NCBI GenBank assembly: GCA_964630235.1
Contig: CAZVUO010000004.1
Location: forward strand, 1-64,000
Length of the DNA: 64,000 bases
Reading direction: 5' to 3'
From: JBFLYH01 sp964630235
GTDB taxonomy: Bacteria; Oederibacteriota; JAAXVQ01; JAUVAV01
The notes below the pieces were generated by a model. That model was given only the letters and a program-made list of their open reading frames with translations, searched no databases and had not been told where the DNA came from. Shown here piece after piece: positions 34,049 to 43,300 of the stretch. Numbering within the stretch: position 1 is the stretch's first letter; each line of letters starts with the position of its first letter. The position numbers and the translations under genes were made by a program.

Positions 34049-34079
34049 TTACTTACCGGAAGCGCTGGCGATGTGTCGG
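34049..34079 (-). promoter_or_regulatory. Conserved phage promoter element, copy 6
   Basis: CCGAC (34079-34075), 16 nt, CGGTAAGTAA (34058-34049). It begins four bases after the stop of the upstream gene and ends 24 nt before the tail terminator start. It should drive the sheath, tube, chaperone and tape-measure unit. Confidence 0.78.
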
Positions 34080-34083
34080 AGGC

Positions 34084-34569
34084 TCAAAGCGCGGAGCGGA
34101 TCGCCTCGCGATAGTTCTGGAGGATCTGTTCGCGGTACTTATCCATCACCGGATGCAGAAAGGGTCTGGCGGGGATGACGATGGTCGCGCCATTCGGATG
34201 TTTGATGGTGGCTCCGTACTCCATGACGGCACCGATGTTCACCATGTCTTCCCCGTCCTTGTTGACGGTGCCACGCAGCAGGCCGACGAACGCCTTGTCG
34301 GCCATGATCTTCTGGGTGATGGCGTTGACGAGAAAGCCGGTGTCGATGAGCGCCTTGCTTGAGCCTTTGCGCTCGATGGTGCTCTCGGCGAGCTTCACGA
34401 AGGCCTGTCCGCCCGGGGCCTGGGAGCGAATCCCCCGCTGGATCTCGCGCACCAGAAAAAGGGCGTTGCGGATCGTGGCCTGACGCAGGGCCGTGGCCAG
34501 GCGCGGCCCCATGCCGGTGGTCAGCTTGGCGCGGGCCTTGTCCCAGTCACCGGTCCGCCTAACGCCCAT
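34084..34569 (-). CDS. HK97 gp10-like neck/virion morphogenesis protein
   Basis: A 161-residue protein with the features of the phage virion morphogenesis/HK97 gp10 group: long N-terminal helix, then LIDTGFLVNAITQKI and a C-terminal I-P-A-R-P-F-L-H-P motif (VIPARPFLHPVMD). These proteins act at the head-tail neck or in tail completion. It overlaps the upstream gene by 11 nt. IPARPF is the most reliable marker of the family. Confidence 0.78.
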   Translation of the reverse strand: MGVRRTGDWDKARAKLTTGMGPRLATALRQATIRNALFLVREIQRGIRSQAPGGQAFVKLAESTIERKGSSKALIDTGFLVNAITQKIMADKAFVGLLRGTVNKDGEDMVNIGAVMEYGATIKHPNGATIVIPARPFLHPVMDKYREQILQNYREAIRSAL

Positions 34570-34918
34570 TGAGCTTCACCAGTTGCAGGTTCTTGTGAGT
34601 GACGGTGCCGAAGAAGTGTTCTTCTTCCACACTCTGTATGCGATAGGTTTCCCGGTCTGCGGCCAGGCGGTCTTCACCCCGGACATCGGCATCCGGAAGG
34701 ACACAGGCGAGCGCGTCGATCTTGCCACTCAGCTCCTCCGGCGGGGTTTCGTTCAGTTCGAGGGGGATGACGGAGATTTCCGCGTATTCGGCATCGTCGG
34801 TGCCGTAGAGCCGCTCGCCGGGAACCACGCGCAGGATGCGTGCTGTCTGGCCGGAGGAGAGGATCAGCCGGGCGACGTCGGCCACGGCTTCGGCGCGTTC
34901 CCGGTCATTCAACAACAT
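34559..34918 (-). CDS. Head-tail stopper/joining-like protein
   Basis: A 119-residue protein with a beta-rich C-terminal half (DRETYRIQSVEEEHFFGTVTH) typical of small head-completion (stopper) proteins. It overlaps both neighbours by 11-14 nt, in the usual order connector, stopper, gp10. No direct family motif was recognised; the assignment comes from gene order. Confidence 0.55.
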   Translation of the reverse strand: MLLNDRERAEAVADVARLILSSGQTARILRVVPGERLYGTDDAEYAEISVIPLELNETPPEELSGKIDALACVLPDADVRGEDRLAADRETYRIQSVEEEHFFGTVTHKNLQLVKLNGR

Positions 34919-35369
34919 CGAGATCGATCCCTTGTTCGTAGATGACCGGCGTAAGGCCGCTCGGGGTCAGGATGTAGGCTTCCTGATCGAGCTGGGTGGC
35001 CGGACGCAGCTCGGTGAGCCGCTGCCGGTAGTCGGCGAGCAGATCGGCTTCGAGCTTGGCCCAGTGGCCGGGCTGGCCGGTTTTGTCCACCCGCTTGTCG
35101 CCGCTGGAAAAGGAGAAGGCGTTGGCGGTGGCCGAACGCATGACCTGGCAGGCGTGGATCTGCGCCATGATCACCAGGAGCTCGCGGACCTCGCCGGTGG
35201 GATCGGGGGTAATCTCTCCGGCCGTGACCGTCAGCGATTGGTCGAGGTCACGGCCGACCCGGAAAACGGCTTTCCGGACGCATCTCTCCAGAGTCTGATC
35301 CTCGAAGAGAGATGCGCCCGGATCGGACAGGTCGAGCCGCAGGTCGGCGATCAGGTTACTCAGCAGCAC
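34905..35369 (-). CDS. Head-tail connector (adaptor) protein
   Basis: A 154-residue mainly helical protein (LLSNLIADLRLDLSD, then QTLERCVRKAVFRVGRDL, and a helix ending ADYRQRLTEL). It fits the gp6/gp15-like adaptor fold that forms a ring below the portal. Its position after the capsid module and before the stopper supports this. The match is structural-pattern based. Confidence 0.62.
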   Translation of the reverse strand: MLLSNLIADLRLDLSDPGASLFEDQTLERCVRKAVFRVGRDLDQSLTVTAGEITPDPTGEVRELLVIMAQIHACQVMRSATANAFSFSSGDKRVDKTGQPGHWAKLEADLLADYRQRLTELRPATQLDQEAYILTPSGLTPVIYEQGIDLDVVE

Positions 35370-35715
35370 CTTGCAGGCCCTCCAGACGGCTCTTGAGCGC
35401 GTCGATCACCGTGCGGCGTTTCTCGGTGTCCATGTAGCCTTTGAGGGTTTCCGGATTGGCTTCCTCGTTGACCCTGGAGATGGCGTCGGTGGCGGAGAGT
35501 TTGCTCAGGTCCACCGGTTCCGCGTCCTGGTCGGGCTCTGGAGGGGCGAGCGGTTCCTGCTTCGGTTTGTCGGCCATGGCCAGGCGGCCGTTCTTGAGAG
35601 CCGCCTGGATCTGCTTGGTGAGGCGTTCCACCTCAACCACCTGACCGGGTTTGAGCTTCAACCCGGCGTCGGGGATCACCAGAACGCCGGGACGGATGTT
35701 CTTGATTCGATTCAT
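35356..35715 (-). CDS. Capsid-module small protein, unknown
   Basis: A 119-residue protein between the major capsid and connector genes. The N-terminus (GVLVIPDAGLKLKPGQVVEV) looks like a small beta barrel with a P-G-Q-V turn. The middle is a disordered Pro/Glu-rich stretch and the end a helix. Proteins in this position include head-tail linkers and capsid-edge proteins. No family is recognised. Confidence 0.58.
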   Translation of the reverse strand: MNRIKNIRPGVLVIPDAGLKLKPGQVVEVERLTKQIQAALKNGRLAMADKPKQEPLAPPEPDQDAEPVDLSKLSATDAISRVNEEANPETLKGYMDTEKRRTVIDALKSRLEGLQGAAE

Positions 35716-35734
35716 GTCACATCACCTCCTAAGA

Positions 35735-36598
35735 TTACGGAACCAGTTTGACCTTGGCCATGATGTCGGGGCGAGTAATGCCCTGACCGATCTCGGACCA
35801 CACCAGCCAGCCGGTCTTGAAGCGGGTCTTCTGATCGATGGACTCCGTCTTCAGGTTTTCGCGCACCGGCATCTTCCCGACCTCTTCATCCGGGACGATG
35901 ATGATCTCGTCCAGCGGCATGGAGGCGGTCAGCAGAATGCCGCCGGTTCCGTAGTTCTTGATGACGCCCTTCTGGCGCAGCTCGAGCTTGGTCTGGGGAT
36001 CGAGGTTCCAGCCGCGCATGTCGTTGAACCGGCGGCCGCGCATGACGATGTACTTCACCGACAGCTCCAGGTCCTCGATGATCGAGATGGCCTCGTTCAG
36101 CGCCTCTTCGGTGAGCAGGTCGCCGGTAACCTCGATGGTGTTGGTCGCCGGGATGGCCGAGGAGAGCACCGAGATGGTGCGGCGGTCCATCTCCTTGCGA
36201 ATGGCGTCGGCGGCGCTGGTCTGGATGTCCATCAGCGTGCCGATGTTGCCGTTCTTGAGAACGGAAACGTCCACCATCGGATTGGAGTGGATGCGGTTGG
36301 TGGGGAACTCGACCTCGTCCTTGCCCACCTCCTGCTCCTGGGCGTCGCCGTCCTTGCTGATCCAGTGGGCCTTGACGGTCGGTTTCTTCTGATAGACCGG
36401 ACGTTCGCCCTTGGGCAGCGTGTGCTTGGTGAGCAGCAGCGAGGAGATCTCCTTGCGCTTGATCTCCTGTTCGATGGGCGCGGCGATGGCGGCGGCAAGC
36501 GCCCGCATGCCTTCGGGCGACTCGAGAGCCTCGCTCATGAGCCGCGCCATGGTTTCCATGTATTCCTGGGAATGGATCTTCAACTGATTGGTTTTCAT
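35735..36598 (-). CDS. Major capsid protein (probable HK97 fold)
   Basis: A 287-residue protein following the protease/scaffold and decoration genes. The pattern is that of HK97-type capsids: N-terminal helix (EYMETMARLMSEALES), E-loop-like region with KGERPVYQKK, long spine helix (IQTSAADAIRKEMDRRTISV), and P-domain/A-domain strands (LLTASMPLDEIIIVPDEEVG). Length is normal for a shortened HK97 shell subunit. The N-terminus may be cut by the upstream protease, though no cleavage site can be placed. Confidence 0.8.
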   Translation of the reverse strand: MKTNQLKIHSQEYMETMARLMSEALESPEGMRALAAAIAAPIEQEIKRKEISSLLLTKHTLPKGERPVYQKKPTVKAHWISKDGDAQEQEVGKDEVEFPTNRIHSNPMVDVSVLKNGNIGTLMDIQTSAADAIRKEMDRRTISVLSSAIPATNTIEVTGDLLTEEALNEAISIIEDLELSVKYIVMRGRRFNDMRGWNLDPQTKLELRQKGVIKNYGTGGILLTASMPLDEIIIVPDEEVGKMPVRENLKTESIDQKTRFKTGWLVWSEIGQGITRPDIMAKVKLVP

Positions 36599-36616
36599 GT
36601 GCGTTGGCTCCTTGGG

Positions 36617-36979
36617 TTAGACGAGCAGGCGGAATTTGAGGACGCCGCTCTGTACGGAAATGGCGTGGGCGACGACGTGCTCTCCGGCCGCGACGCCGTT
36701 GGTCAGGCGACCGCCCGCCGAAACTTTCAGGTCGTCTCCGGCGACGACGGTCCCTTCGAAGGCGTCGGTCTCGTAAACGCCGCCGTCACAGTAGATGCCG
36801 GGCATTTCGCCACCGGCGTAATCCTTGATCAGGATGCCGAAGGAGCGCTTGGTGGGATCGGTGTTGACGGCGAACAGGTCGTCGCCGACCACGCGGACCA
36901 CCTGGCCGAGTTGGCCGTCGCCCTGGATGTGGCCGTCGCCATAGGCGAGACTGCGGTGACACGGATTGATGAATGACAT
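36617..36979 (-). CDS. Capsid decoration protein-like
   Basis: A 120-residue beta-rich, Gly-rich protein (GDGHIQGDGQLGQVVRVVGDD, spread over residues 14-34, then DLKVSAGGRLTN). It resembles DUF2190-type or lambda gpD-like head decoration proteins. It lies between the protease/scaffold and major capsid genes, the usual place for such a protein. Confidence 0.68.
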   Translation of the reverse strand: MSFINPCHRSLAYGDGHIQGDGQLGQVVRVVGDDLFAVNTDPTKRSFGILIKDYAGGEMPGIYCDGGVYETDAFEGTVVAGDDLKVSAGGRLTNGVAAGEHVVAHAISVQSGVLKFRLLV

Positions 36980-36991
36980 GGTGTTTCCTCC

Positions 36992-37561
36992 TTATGCGTT
37001 GATTTGCGAGTGTTCGGGAGAGTCCTCGCCGACACGGTTGCGGTAAGCGGCCATGAACCCGTCGCGCAGACGGTCCTCGAGCGACACCTTGCGGTCGTCC
37101 ACATCGTGGGGCCGGACACCGGCGTCGCTGCGCAGCGGGGTTTCCGTCGACGCCTTGGCGGCGGGCTTGCCGCCCTGGTCGCTGTCGGCGGGTTTCTCTT
37201 CCTTGTCCGCTTTGGCCGACTTGGGCAGGCGCTCGTAAGCGGCCTCGGTGGCGGCGAAGGCTTCGTCGGACAGTTCGGCCAGGCGTTTCAGCTCGGCTTC
37301 CCGGTCCTCCTCGGAAGCGAAGGAGAGCCCCTGCTTCTCCAGCCGGGTGAGCAGCTTCTTGGCCCGGGAGCGGCAGGCGGCCGCCTTTTGTTCGGCTTCC
37401 AGTTCCTGGACGCGTTTCTGCAGCTCGGCGACCTGGGCCTTGAGCTGCCGGTTTTCCTTTTCCAGGTCGGTAACGCGAGCGGGATCGCCTTCCTGCTGGG
37501 CCGGTTTCTTCTTGGCCGCTTCGACGGCCGGTTCATCGGTAGGTTTGGTTTTGTCTTCCAT
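36992..37561 (-). CDS. Nested capsid scaffold protein (internal start)
   Basis: An internal, in-frame ATG at 37561 has AAGGAGA eight bases upstream, one of the best ribosome sites in the window. Translation from it gives 189 residues, the C-terminal part of the fusion protein. These begin MEDKTKPTDEPAVEAAKKKP and include a clear coiled coil (VTDLEKENRQLKAQVAELQK). Scaffold nested in the 3' end of the protease gene is well known (lambda C/Nu3). The protein would be made without the protease. Confidence 0.65.
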   Translation of the reverse strand: MEDKTKPTDEPAVEAAKKKPAQQEGDPARVTDLEKENRQLKAQVAELQKRVQELEAEQKAAACRSRAKKLLTRLEKQGLSFASEEDREAELKRLAELSDEAFAATEAAYERLPKSAKADKEEKPADSDQGGKPAAKASTETPLRSDAGVRPHDVDDRKVSLEDRLRDGFMAAYRNRVGEDSPEHSQINA

Positions 37562-39385
37562 CGTGGAATCTCCTTCGGGTTGGGATTGGTCGGGCTGGCT
37601 CTGAAGGGACGCCACCTGCAGAATCCTGGCGTTCTCGTCCGCGCCCTTGCGGTCGAGCAGTCCCAGTCCGGTGAAAGTGACGCCGTGCAGAATCTCGAAA
37701 ACGGGTTGGCCATTGAAATCACGGCCCTTGAATTTGCGCAGGTGGGTGCAGTAGTCGGCCTTGTTCTGGAAGCGCTTGTGGCAGACCGAGCATTCGCCTT
37801 CCTGGTAGTCGCACTCCATGGAGACCTGGGAGATGATCCCGCGCTTCATCAGCTTGTAGGCCAGCCGGGCGGCCGGGGTGTCGTGGACGTACAGCTCACC
37901 GACGCATTCCACGCGGCCGCCGTTGTCGTCCTCCAGGTAGTCGGCGGCGACGATGCCGCCCACGATGTCGTTGAACTCCTGCGAATGCTGCAGATCGACC
38001 TTCTTGTTCACGGCCGTCATATGCCGACCGGACAACTCCTCGGCGGTGAAGTGGTCGCCGTTCTTGTTGGTCCCGGTTCGGCAGAGCACGAAGCTGAATT
38101 GGGGGTCGCCCGCCGAGCCGACATCCATGGCCTCGGTCGTGAGGCGTTCGCCTTCGCCCAGCCGGATATCCACGGGGATGCTGGTGTGGAAGTTCGCGGC
38201 GGCGGCCATCGGAACGGGTTTCTCCTCCCGCTCGGCGCTGGCCTTGGCCCCGGGGGCGCAGACGAACAGACGCTCCTTGGCGTTGGAAGCCTCGCCGTGC
38301 TTGGAGGTGATGGCGTAGTGGTGATCCTTGGACTTCATCCGGCTCTGCTTTCCGAAGGAGCCGATGATCCGCTTCATCTCCTGCTCGTTGGGATAGGCGT
38401 GATCGCGGTAGGAAATCAGCCAGTGCGGAATGTGCTTGGCATTGCCGAGAAAGGTCTGGAAGAACTCGTTGGCGTTGGCCTTGGTGACGGTCTTGTGGTC
38501 GGTCTCGTAATACTTGACCTTGGTGTCGGCCTTGATTTCGAGCCCTTCCCAATAGGTCATGAGCCCCTCCACGAAGTGGTAGGCCCGCTCGTAGTTGGTG
38601 GTCGAAAACTCGGTGGCGTAGGGCGGATCGAAGTAGGCCAGATCCGCCTTGGCTTTCGGCAGCAGTTCGTTGATATCCTGCCGGTATGCCTTGTTCTCCT
38701 TGTCGTTGTCGAAGACCAGGGCGTTGATGCGCTGCAGGTTCTTGCGCAGACGATCCTTGAATTCGTCTGGGGTGTCCTGGCGGCGGCCATAGTCGGTGGA
38801 CGACGAGAAGTGGCCGAAGCCGCCCTTGCCGCTCATGCAGGTCTTGCCGAAGCCGAACAGGGCGATGTCTTTCTTGAAGCCGGAGAGCTTGTCGCAGTTG
38901 GCGCGGATGGTGTCGATCAGCGCGTGGACGCCCTTGGCGAAAAAAATGCCCTTGAAGTTGTCCTGAACGAAGCTGCCCGCCTTGGCGTTGTCGGCCAGGA
39001 GCGCCTCGATCTCGTCCTCGCTCAGGCGAACCGAGTTGTTCTCGATGATCGCCTTGGCGGCGTGGTGGCAGTAGCGGAGCCGGTCGTTGGCGATGACCTG
39101 GAGGCCCTTGGTCTTGTACATGTAGGCCACGACCGCAGACCCCGAAAAGGCGTCGAGCACGGTGCCAACGCCTTCCGGGGTATGCTTCCAGATCCAGTCG
39201 ACGAGCTTCTGCTTACTGCCGATGTAGTTGGTGATGTACTTGGGGCGCTTCTCGGGAGGGAGCTCTTCAGGAGCGGACTGTTCGGCGGCCTCGGACCCGA
39301 GCGCATCGGGATCGAGAGTCAGCGCCGCATCGGCCTCCAGTAGAAACGCCAGCCTTTCCAGGTCTGTGGCGAACAGTTCCATCAA
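36992..39385 (-). CDS. DNA adenine methyltransferase / prohead protease / scaffold fusion
   Basis: A single frame of 797 residues with three parts. Residues 48-375 form a D12-class adenine-N6 methyltransferase: NYIGSKQKL, the SAM motif VLDAFSGSAVVA (75-86) and catalytic AYFDPPYATEF (249-259). Residues 390-590 look like a capsid maturation protease: LQHSQEF (His about 466), a GGI..AD strand, and ISQVSMECDY (Ser about 521). A zinc-like CSVCHKRF...YCTH insertion (531-546) follows. Residues 608-797 are the scaffold, with a coiled coil at about 637-668. No in-frame stop or frameshift separates them. Such fusion is unusual; the methyltransferase could be cut away during maturation. Confidence 0.82.
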   Translation of the reverse strand: MMELFATDLERLAFLLEADAALTLDPDALGSEAAEQSAPEELPPEKRPKYITNYIGSKQKLVDWIWKHTPEGVGTVLDAFSGSAVVAYMYKTKGLQVIANDRLRYCHHAAKAIIENNSVRLSEDEIEALLADNAKAGSFVQDNFKGIFFAKGVHALIDTIRANCDKLSGFKKDIALFGFGKTCMSGKGGFGHFSSSTDYGRRQDTPDEFKDRLRKNLQRINALVFDNDKENKAYRQDINELLPKAKADLAYFDPPYATEFSTTNYERAYHFVEGLMTYWEGLEIKADTKVKYYETDHKTVTKANANEFFQTFLGNAKHIPHWLISYRDHAYPNEQEMKRIIGSFGKQSRMKSKDHHYAITSKHGEASNAKERLFVCAPGAKASAEREEKPVPMAAAANFHTSIPVDIRLGEGERLTTEAMDVGSAGDPQFSFVLCRTGTNKNGDHFTAEELSGRHMTAVNKKVDLQHSQEFNDIVGGIVAADYLEDDNGGRVECVGELYVHDTPAARLAYKLMKRGIISQVSMECDYQEGECSVCHKRFQNKADYCTHLRKFKGRDFNGQPVFEILHGVTFTGLGLLDRKGADENARILQVASLQSQPDQSQPEGDSTMEDKTKPTDEPAVEAAKKKPAQQEGDPARVTDLEKENRQLKAQVAELQKRVQELEAEQKAAACRSRAKKLLTRLEKQGLSFASEEDREAELKRLAELSDEAFAATEAAYERLPKSAKADKEEKPADSDQGGKPAAKASTETPLRSDAGVRPHDVDDRKVSLEDRLRDGFMAAYRNRVGEDSPEHSQINA

Positions 39386-39438
39386 CGTCTCCGGTCAGTT
39401 TGCTGTGCTCTCCGCAACCTGCGGGGAGCGTTCAGCGG

Positions 39439-39469
39439 TTACTTACCGGAAGCGTCGGCGATGTGTCGG
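39439..39469 (-). promoter_or_regulatory. Conserved phage promoter element, copy 5
   Basis: CCGAC (39469-39465), 16 nt, CGGTAAGTAA (39448-39439), 53 nt upstream of the fusion-protein ATG. The leader contains a stem-loop, CTCCCCGCA/TGCGGAGAG, between the element and the start. It serves the capsid unit (protease, decoration, capsid, connectors). Confidence 0.78.
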
Positions 39470-39485
39470 AGGGTGACGGCGAATT

Positions 39486-39839
39486 TCAGCGGGCGGGGTT
39501 CAGCCGCGCCAGAACGGCCTTGCCGCAGGCGTCGAGGGAGGGGTATTCGTCGCTCTCGGTGATCTCGAAAAAGACCCCGTCATAGGGGGAGCGGGACAGC
39601 CGGTGGTATTCGAGAAAATCCGCCGGAAGCGAGGTGGCCCCGGCCTCGACCAGGCGATTGACCACCCAGGCAGCCTCGTCCCTGCGGTCGGCAAGCCCGC
39701 TAGGCCCTCGGTCGAGGTAGTACATCTCTATATCCAGGCCGGGACCCGGCCCCTGAACCCAAACGCCCACGGGCACGTATTCCGGGATGGCTGCTTGCCG
39801 GTCGACGACTATCGAGTCGATCATATAGCGCAGTTTCAT
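39486..39839 (-). CDS. Hypothetical phage protein
   Basis: A 117-residue protein overlapping its upstream neighbour by 4 nt and ending just before promoter copy 5. It starts with strands MKLRYMIDSIVV and continues GVWVQGPGPGLDIEMYYLD. The C-terminal half is mixed alpha/beta with an acidic loop (FFEITESDEYPS). No family or catalytic motif is recognised. It is in the head unit, after the multidomain head protein. Confidence 0.55.
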   Translation of the reverse strand: MKLRYMIDSIVVDRQAAIPEYVPVGVWVQGPGPGLDIEMYYLDRGPSGLADRRDEAAWVVNRLVEAGATSLPADFLEYHRLSRSPYDGVFFEITESDEYPSLDACGKAVLARLNPAR

Positions 39840-40348
39840 GACCAGTCCTCCGCGATCTGGAGATGCTCGGCCAGAAGCTGTGCATCGATCCGGCGGAATC
39901 TCTCGGCGTTTTTCTGGCGGTAGGCGATCCAGCGTTGCCAGTCCGCCGCGAGTTCGGGCTCCGAGACCGGCTCGATCATTTCGACATAGTGAGTGCGGCC
40001 CAGATCGTCGGTCAGCTCGACAATCAGCCAGCCTTCGGCCTCCTTGCCGTCATGTTCGGCCATCAGGGTGTCTTCGACCCGGACATCGACCACTTTGATG
40101 GTGTGGGCGTGCTGAAAACCCTCGTCGTAACCGAGCGCCTTCCACAACAGCCAGAAATCGGTGCGCAGATGGTTGCCAGCGGTGTCGAAATGGGGTGCGA
40201 TCCGGGTGACGGTGAAGCTGTCCACCAGGGTATCCAGAAAGAGATCCCCGGATTCTCTGACGGTCATGCGGCTGCCCCGGTTGTTGAACCAGTGCAGCGC
40301 TTCCTGCAGCCGCCGTTTCTCCTGTTCGATGAAGTCCTTCATGGTCAT
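39836..40348 (-). CDS. Hypothetical phage protein, head unit
   Basis: A 170-residue protein with long N- and C-terminal helices (KDFIEQEKRRLQEALHWF and WQRWIAYRQKNAERFRR) around a beta core (TIKVVDVRVEDTLMAEHDGK). It overlaps the 1529-residue gene by 4 nt, implying coupled translation and perhaps a shared job. It could be a chaperone or neutralising partner for that protein's C-terminal domain, but nothing in its sequence proves this. Confidence 0.55.
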   Translation of the reverse strand: MTMKDFIEQEKRRLQEALHWFNNRGSRMTVRESGDLFLDTLVDSFTVTRIAPHFDTAGNHLRTDFWLLWKALGYDEGFQHAHTIKVVDVRVEDTLMAEHDGKEAEGWLIVELTDDLGRTHYVEMIEPVSEPELAADWQRWIAYRQKNAERFRRIDAQLLAEHLQIAEDWS

Positions 40349-43300
40349 TGTTTGCGTTTGCTCCAGCTTTGCGGGGTATGGACGATGTCCTCCACCTTGC
40401 GCCCGTCGGGCAGTTTCTTGATGCCGCGCCGGGTGAAACTCTGGATGATCTCCCGGTGTTCGTTGTCGCTTCTGGCCACGATGAACTCGATGTTGTCCAG
40501 CAGCGTCACCGAGTATTTGAAGATGGTTTCGTTGCCATGGCGTTGCGAGAACCGCTTCCAGTCGTCGATGCTGGCTCCCCGGTTGCGCTGCACGTAGTCG
40601 TCGATCACCTTGCCGTAGGCGTCATGGTCATAGCTGATGGCGTCCATGCGCCGCAGCATCTGTTTCTTGAAGTAGAGGGCCGGTGAGGCGTCGCTGGCCG
40701 GTTGCTTCTTGATCCGGGTGAAGAAATAGCTCGCGCCCCCGGTCTGCATGTCGGCCACCGGGGACATTCCGCCCGGAGCCACGCCCATGCGCATCTTCTC
40801 GACCGTGCTGACCATGGCTCCGTTGTTCTCCATGATCAAGTCGATGAAGCCGGACATGCTCTCACCGTTGGTCAGATCGTGGACCAGCGAATAGCCCTTC
40901 ATCTGTTTTTCCAGGTCATCCTCGGTGATGTCGAACCGGAACTGGTGCCGGTATCCGCCCTTGGCGTCGCGGTCCAGAAAGCCCGCCTGGTATTCACCCA
41001 GCGGGTTGTACCCGGAAAGCTGGGTGATGTCCTGGACGCCCAGCTCCTTTTGCCAATAGCCGCGCAGGGCCTGGACCCGCTCGGTGGTGGTGGCGTTGCG
41101 GTCATCGAGGGATTTCTGCAGCCGTTTGTAATCGGCGCTCTTGTCGGTCTTGCGGATGTAGGCGAGCTTTTCGAGGTACATCTGCTCCGCGTTTTCCGCC
41201 GTGGCCACCCGGGTGTCGATCCCAAGCTGATCGAGCTTTTCCAGCATCGCCTCGACCCGTCCGGGGGTAGCATCGCCGTCCAGGATCATTTCCAGCTCGC
41301 CGCGCTGGGCATAGAGGTTGGTGTCCGACCAGGGGCGATAGCGGACACGGGTGCCGTCCTCGAAGGTGACGGTGTACTGGTGCCCGTCCTGCATGCGGGA
41401 GTTGTGATTGAACAGCGTCCGGTTGTCGATGTCGTCGGCCTCGACGGTAATGGTGCCGGAACCGATCCTGCGCTTGGTGTGGGTCACCTTGCCGCGTTCC
41501 ACCTTGAACGGCGGTTTCTCCTTGGGTTTCTGCGCGTCGAGCTTGGGCAGGTACTGCTCGAATACGCCGTTGGTGGCCCGGTCCCAGTCGACGGACTCTT
41601 CGATCTCCTTGACCCATTTCAGATAGTGGTCCGCCATCTCCTTGACCTTGGGGTCGGCGCTCTTTTGCAGGGTCTCCAGTTTCTTGCGCAGGCGCAGGGC
41701 CTTGTCGATCTTGGTCCGGTTGTACTTGCCGTCGCCCACGTGGAAGTTGACGTTTTTGACGGCGTCCAGAATCGTCGGAAAGAAGCTGTCTTCGACCAGC
41801 GGTTGTCCCTTTTCCCCGGCCGCCGTCTGCACATACCTGCGCAGCACCTCGTCGATGCGGCGATCGGTGTCCGGCCGGATCTTCATCTTGACCACGGTGC
41901 GCTTCTTCCCCTTGAAGCTCTCGGTGAAGATCAGCGCGTTCTGGTCCTCCACGTCGCCGCTGTCGAAGGGCAGCGTCTTGCCCTGCCAGCCGAGTTTGCG
42001 GGCCTCCTCGACCAAGGTCTCTTCGGCGGAGGAGAGCAACTTTTTCTTCCCGGTGGCGGCGCTCAGCTTGTCGAAACGGAAGCCCCGATCCCCCAGCACA
42101 TCGGCGTAATAGCCTTCGAAGTCCCGCCGGAGATTGTGTTTCCGCTCCAAGGCCAGATCGTAGAAATGCCGCAGCCCGGCCGGGTCCTTGGAGAACCGTC
42201 CCTCGGCGTAGGGTCGCAACAGATCGAGGTAATCCTCGTCGGCGATCTTTTCGACTTCCTGGATGTAGCGAAAGGTCGCGTTCGGATCGACCCGTACCTT
42301 CCCTTCCTTGGCCGCCCGGAAGACCTTGTTGTAAAACGGCTCTTCCTCGCCGCAGACACCGTTGGGGTGATAGTCGAGCGAGAGCTTGTCCTGGCCCAGA
42401 AACTTGAAGGCCTGGCCTTTGTCGATGCCGTAGACGCGACCGTCCCGGGCGCGGATGAACTGCTTGGAATGTCCGTCGTGATTGGCGATCAGCCAGTCGA
42501 CCACATGCTCGCGCTGGATCTGCTCCAGTTCGATGGTGGTCAGATCCTGGGGTAGGATGTTGCGAAAATCGAAGTCGTCCCGCAGATCGGTGCGCCATTT
42601 CTGGATGGAACCGGTGCGGCCGTTCAATTGGATGGTGCGCACCTCGATGGAATGGGGGTCGATCAGGCGGCCAATCTTGTAGGCGGCTTCCTCTCCGAAG
42701 GCGATGAACTCATCATCCTTGCGGCCAATGGGCTTGAACAGCCATTTGTCGCCGTTTTCGTCGGTCCAGAACTCCTTTTCGTGTGCGCCGCCGACTGCGG
42801 CCTTGCCGGTTTTCTTGAATTTTGACGGCAGACCTTTCTGCTGCCACGCTGAATCGACTGTGGCGAACTCCGCGCCTTTCTTGCCGATCTTGGCCTCGGG
42901 CGGCTTGACCGGGCTCGGCTGTGGAGCCGGTTTCGGCGGCTCTTTCTTCGGCGTGGCGGGCTTGGCAGGAGCGGTTTTCTTCTTGCCGCCATGCTTTTCG
43001 GCCCATGCGGCGTGCTTGGTGTCGATGCTGGCCTGAACCGCCTTGATTTTCGCGGGATCGGTCTCGGTGAAGAGCGTTGTCAGCTCGTCTTTGTTGGCCC
43101 ACTGCCAATACTGAACCTTGGTCTCCTTGGCGAGCGTCTTGAGCTCCGTCGATTTCAGCTTGCCGACCTGGTCCTGGAAGAGCTGTTTCTTGAGGGCGAT
43201 TTCCTTGCTGTGGGCCGCCAGCAGATCCTGGGGCAAATCGGTGCCGCCGGAAACCACCTGTTCCGCCTTGGCAATCGCGTCGAGGAAATCCTTGTAGCCG

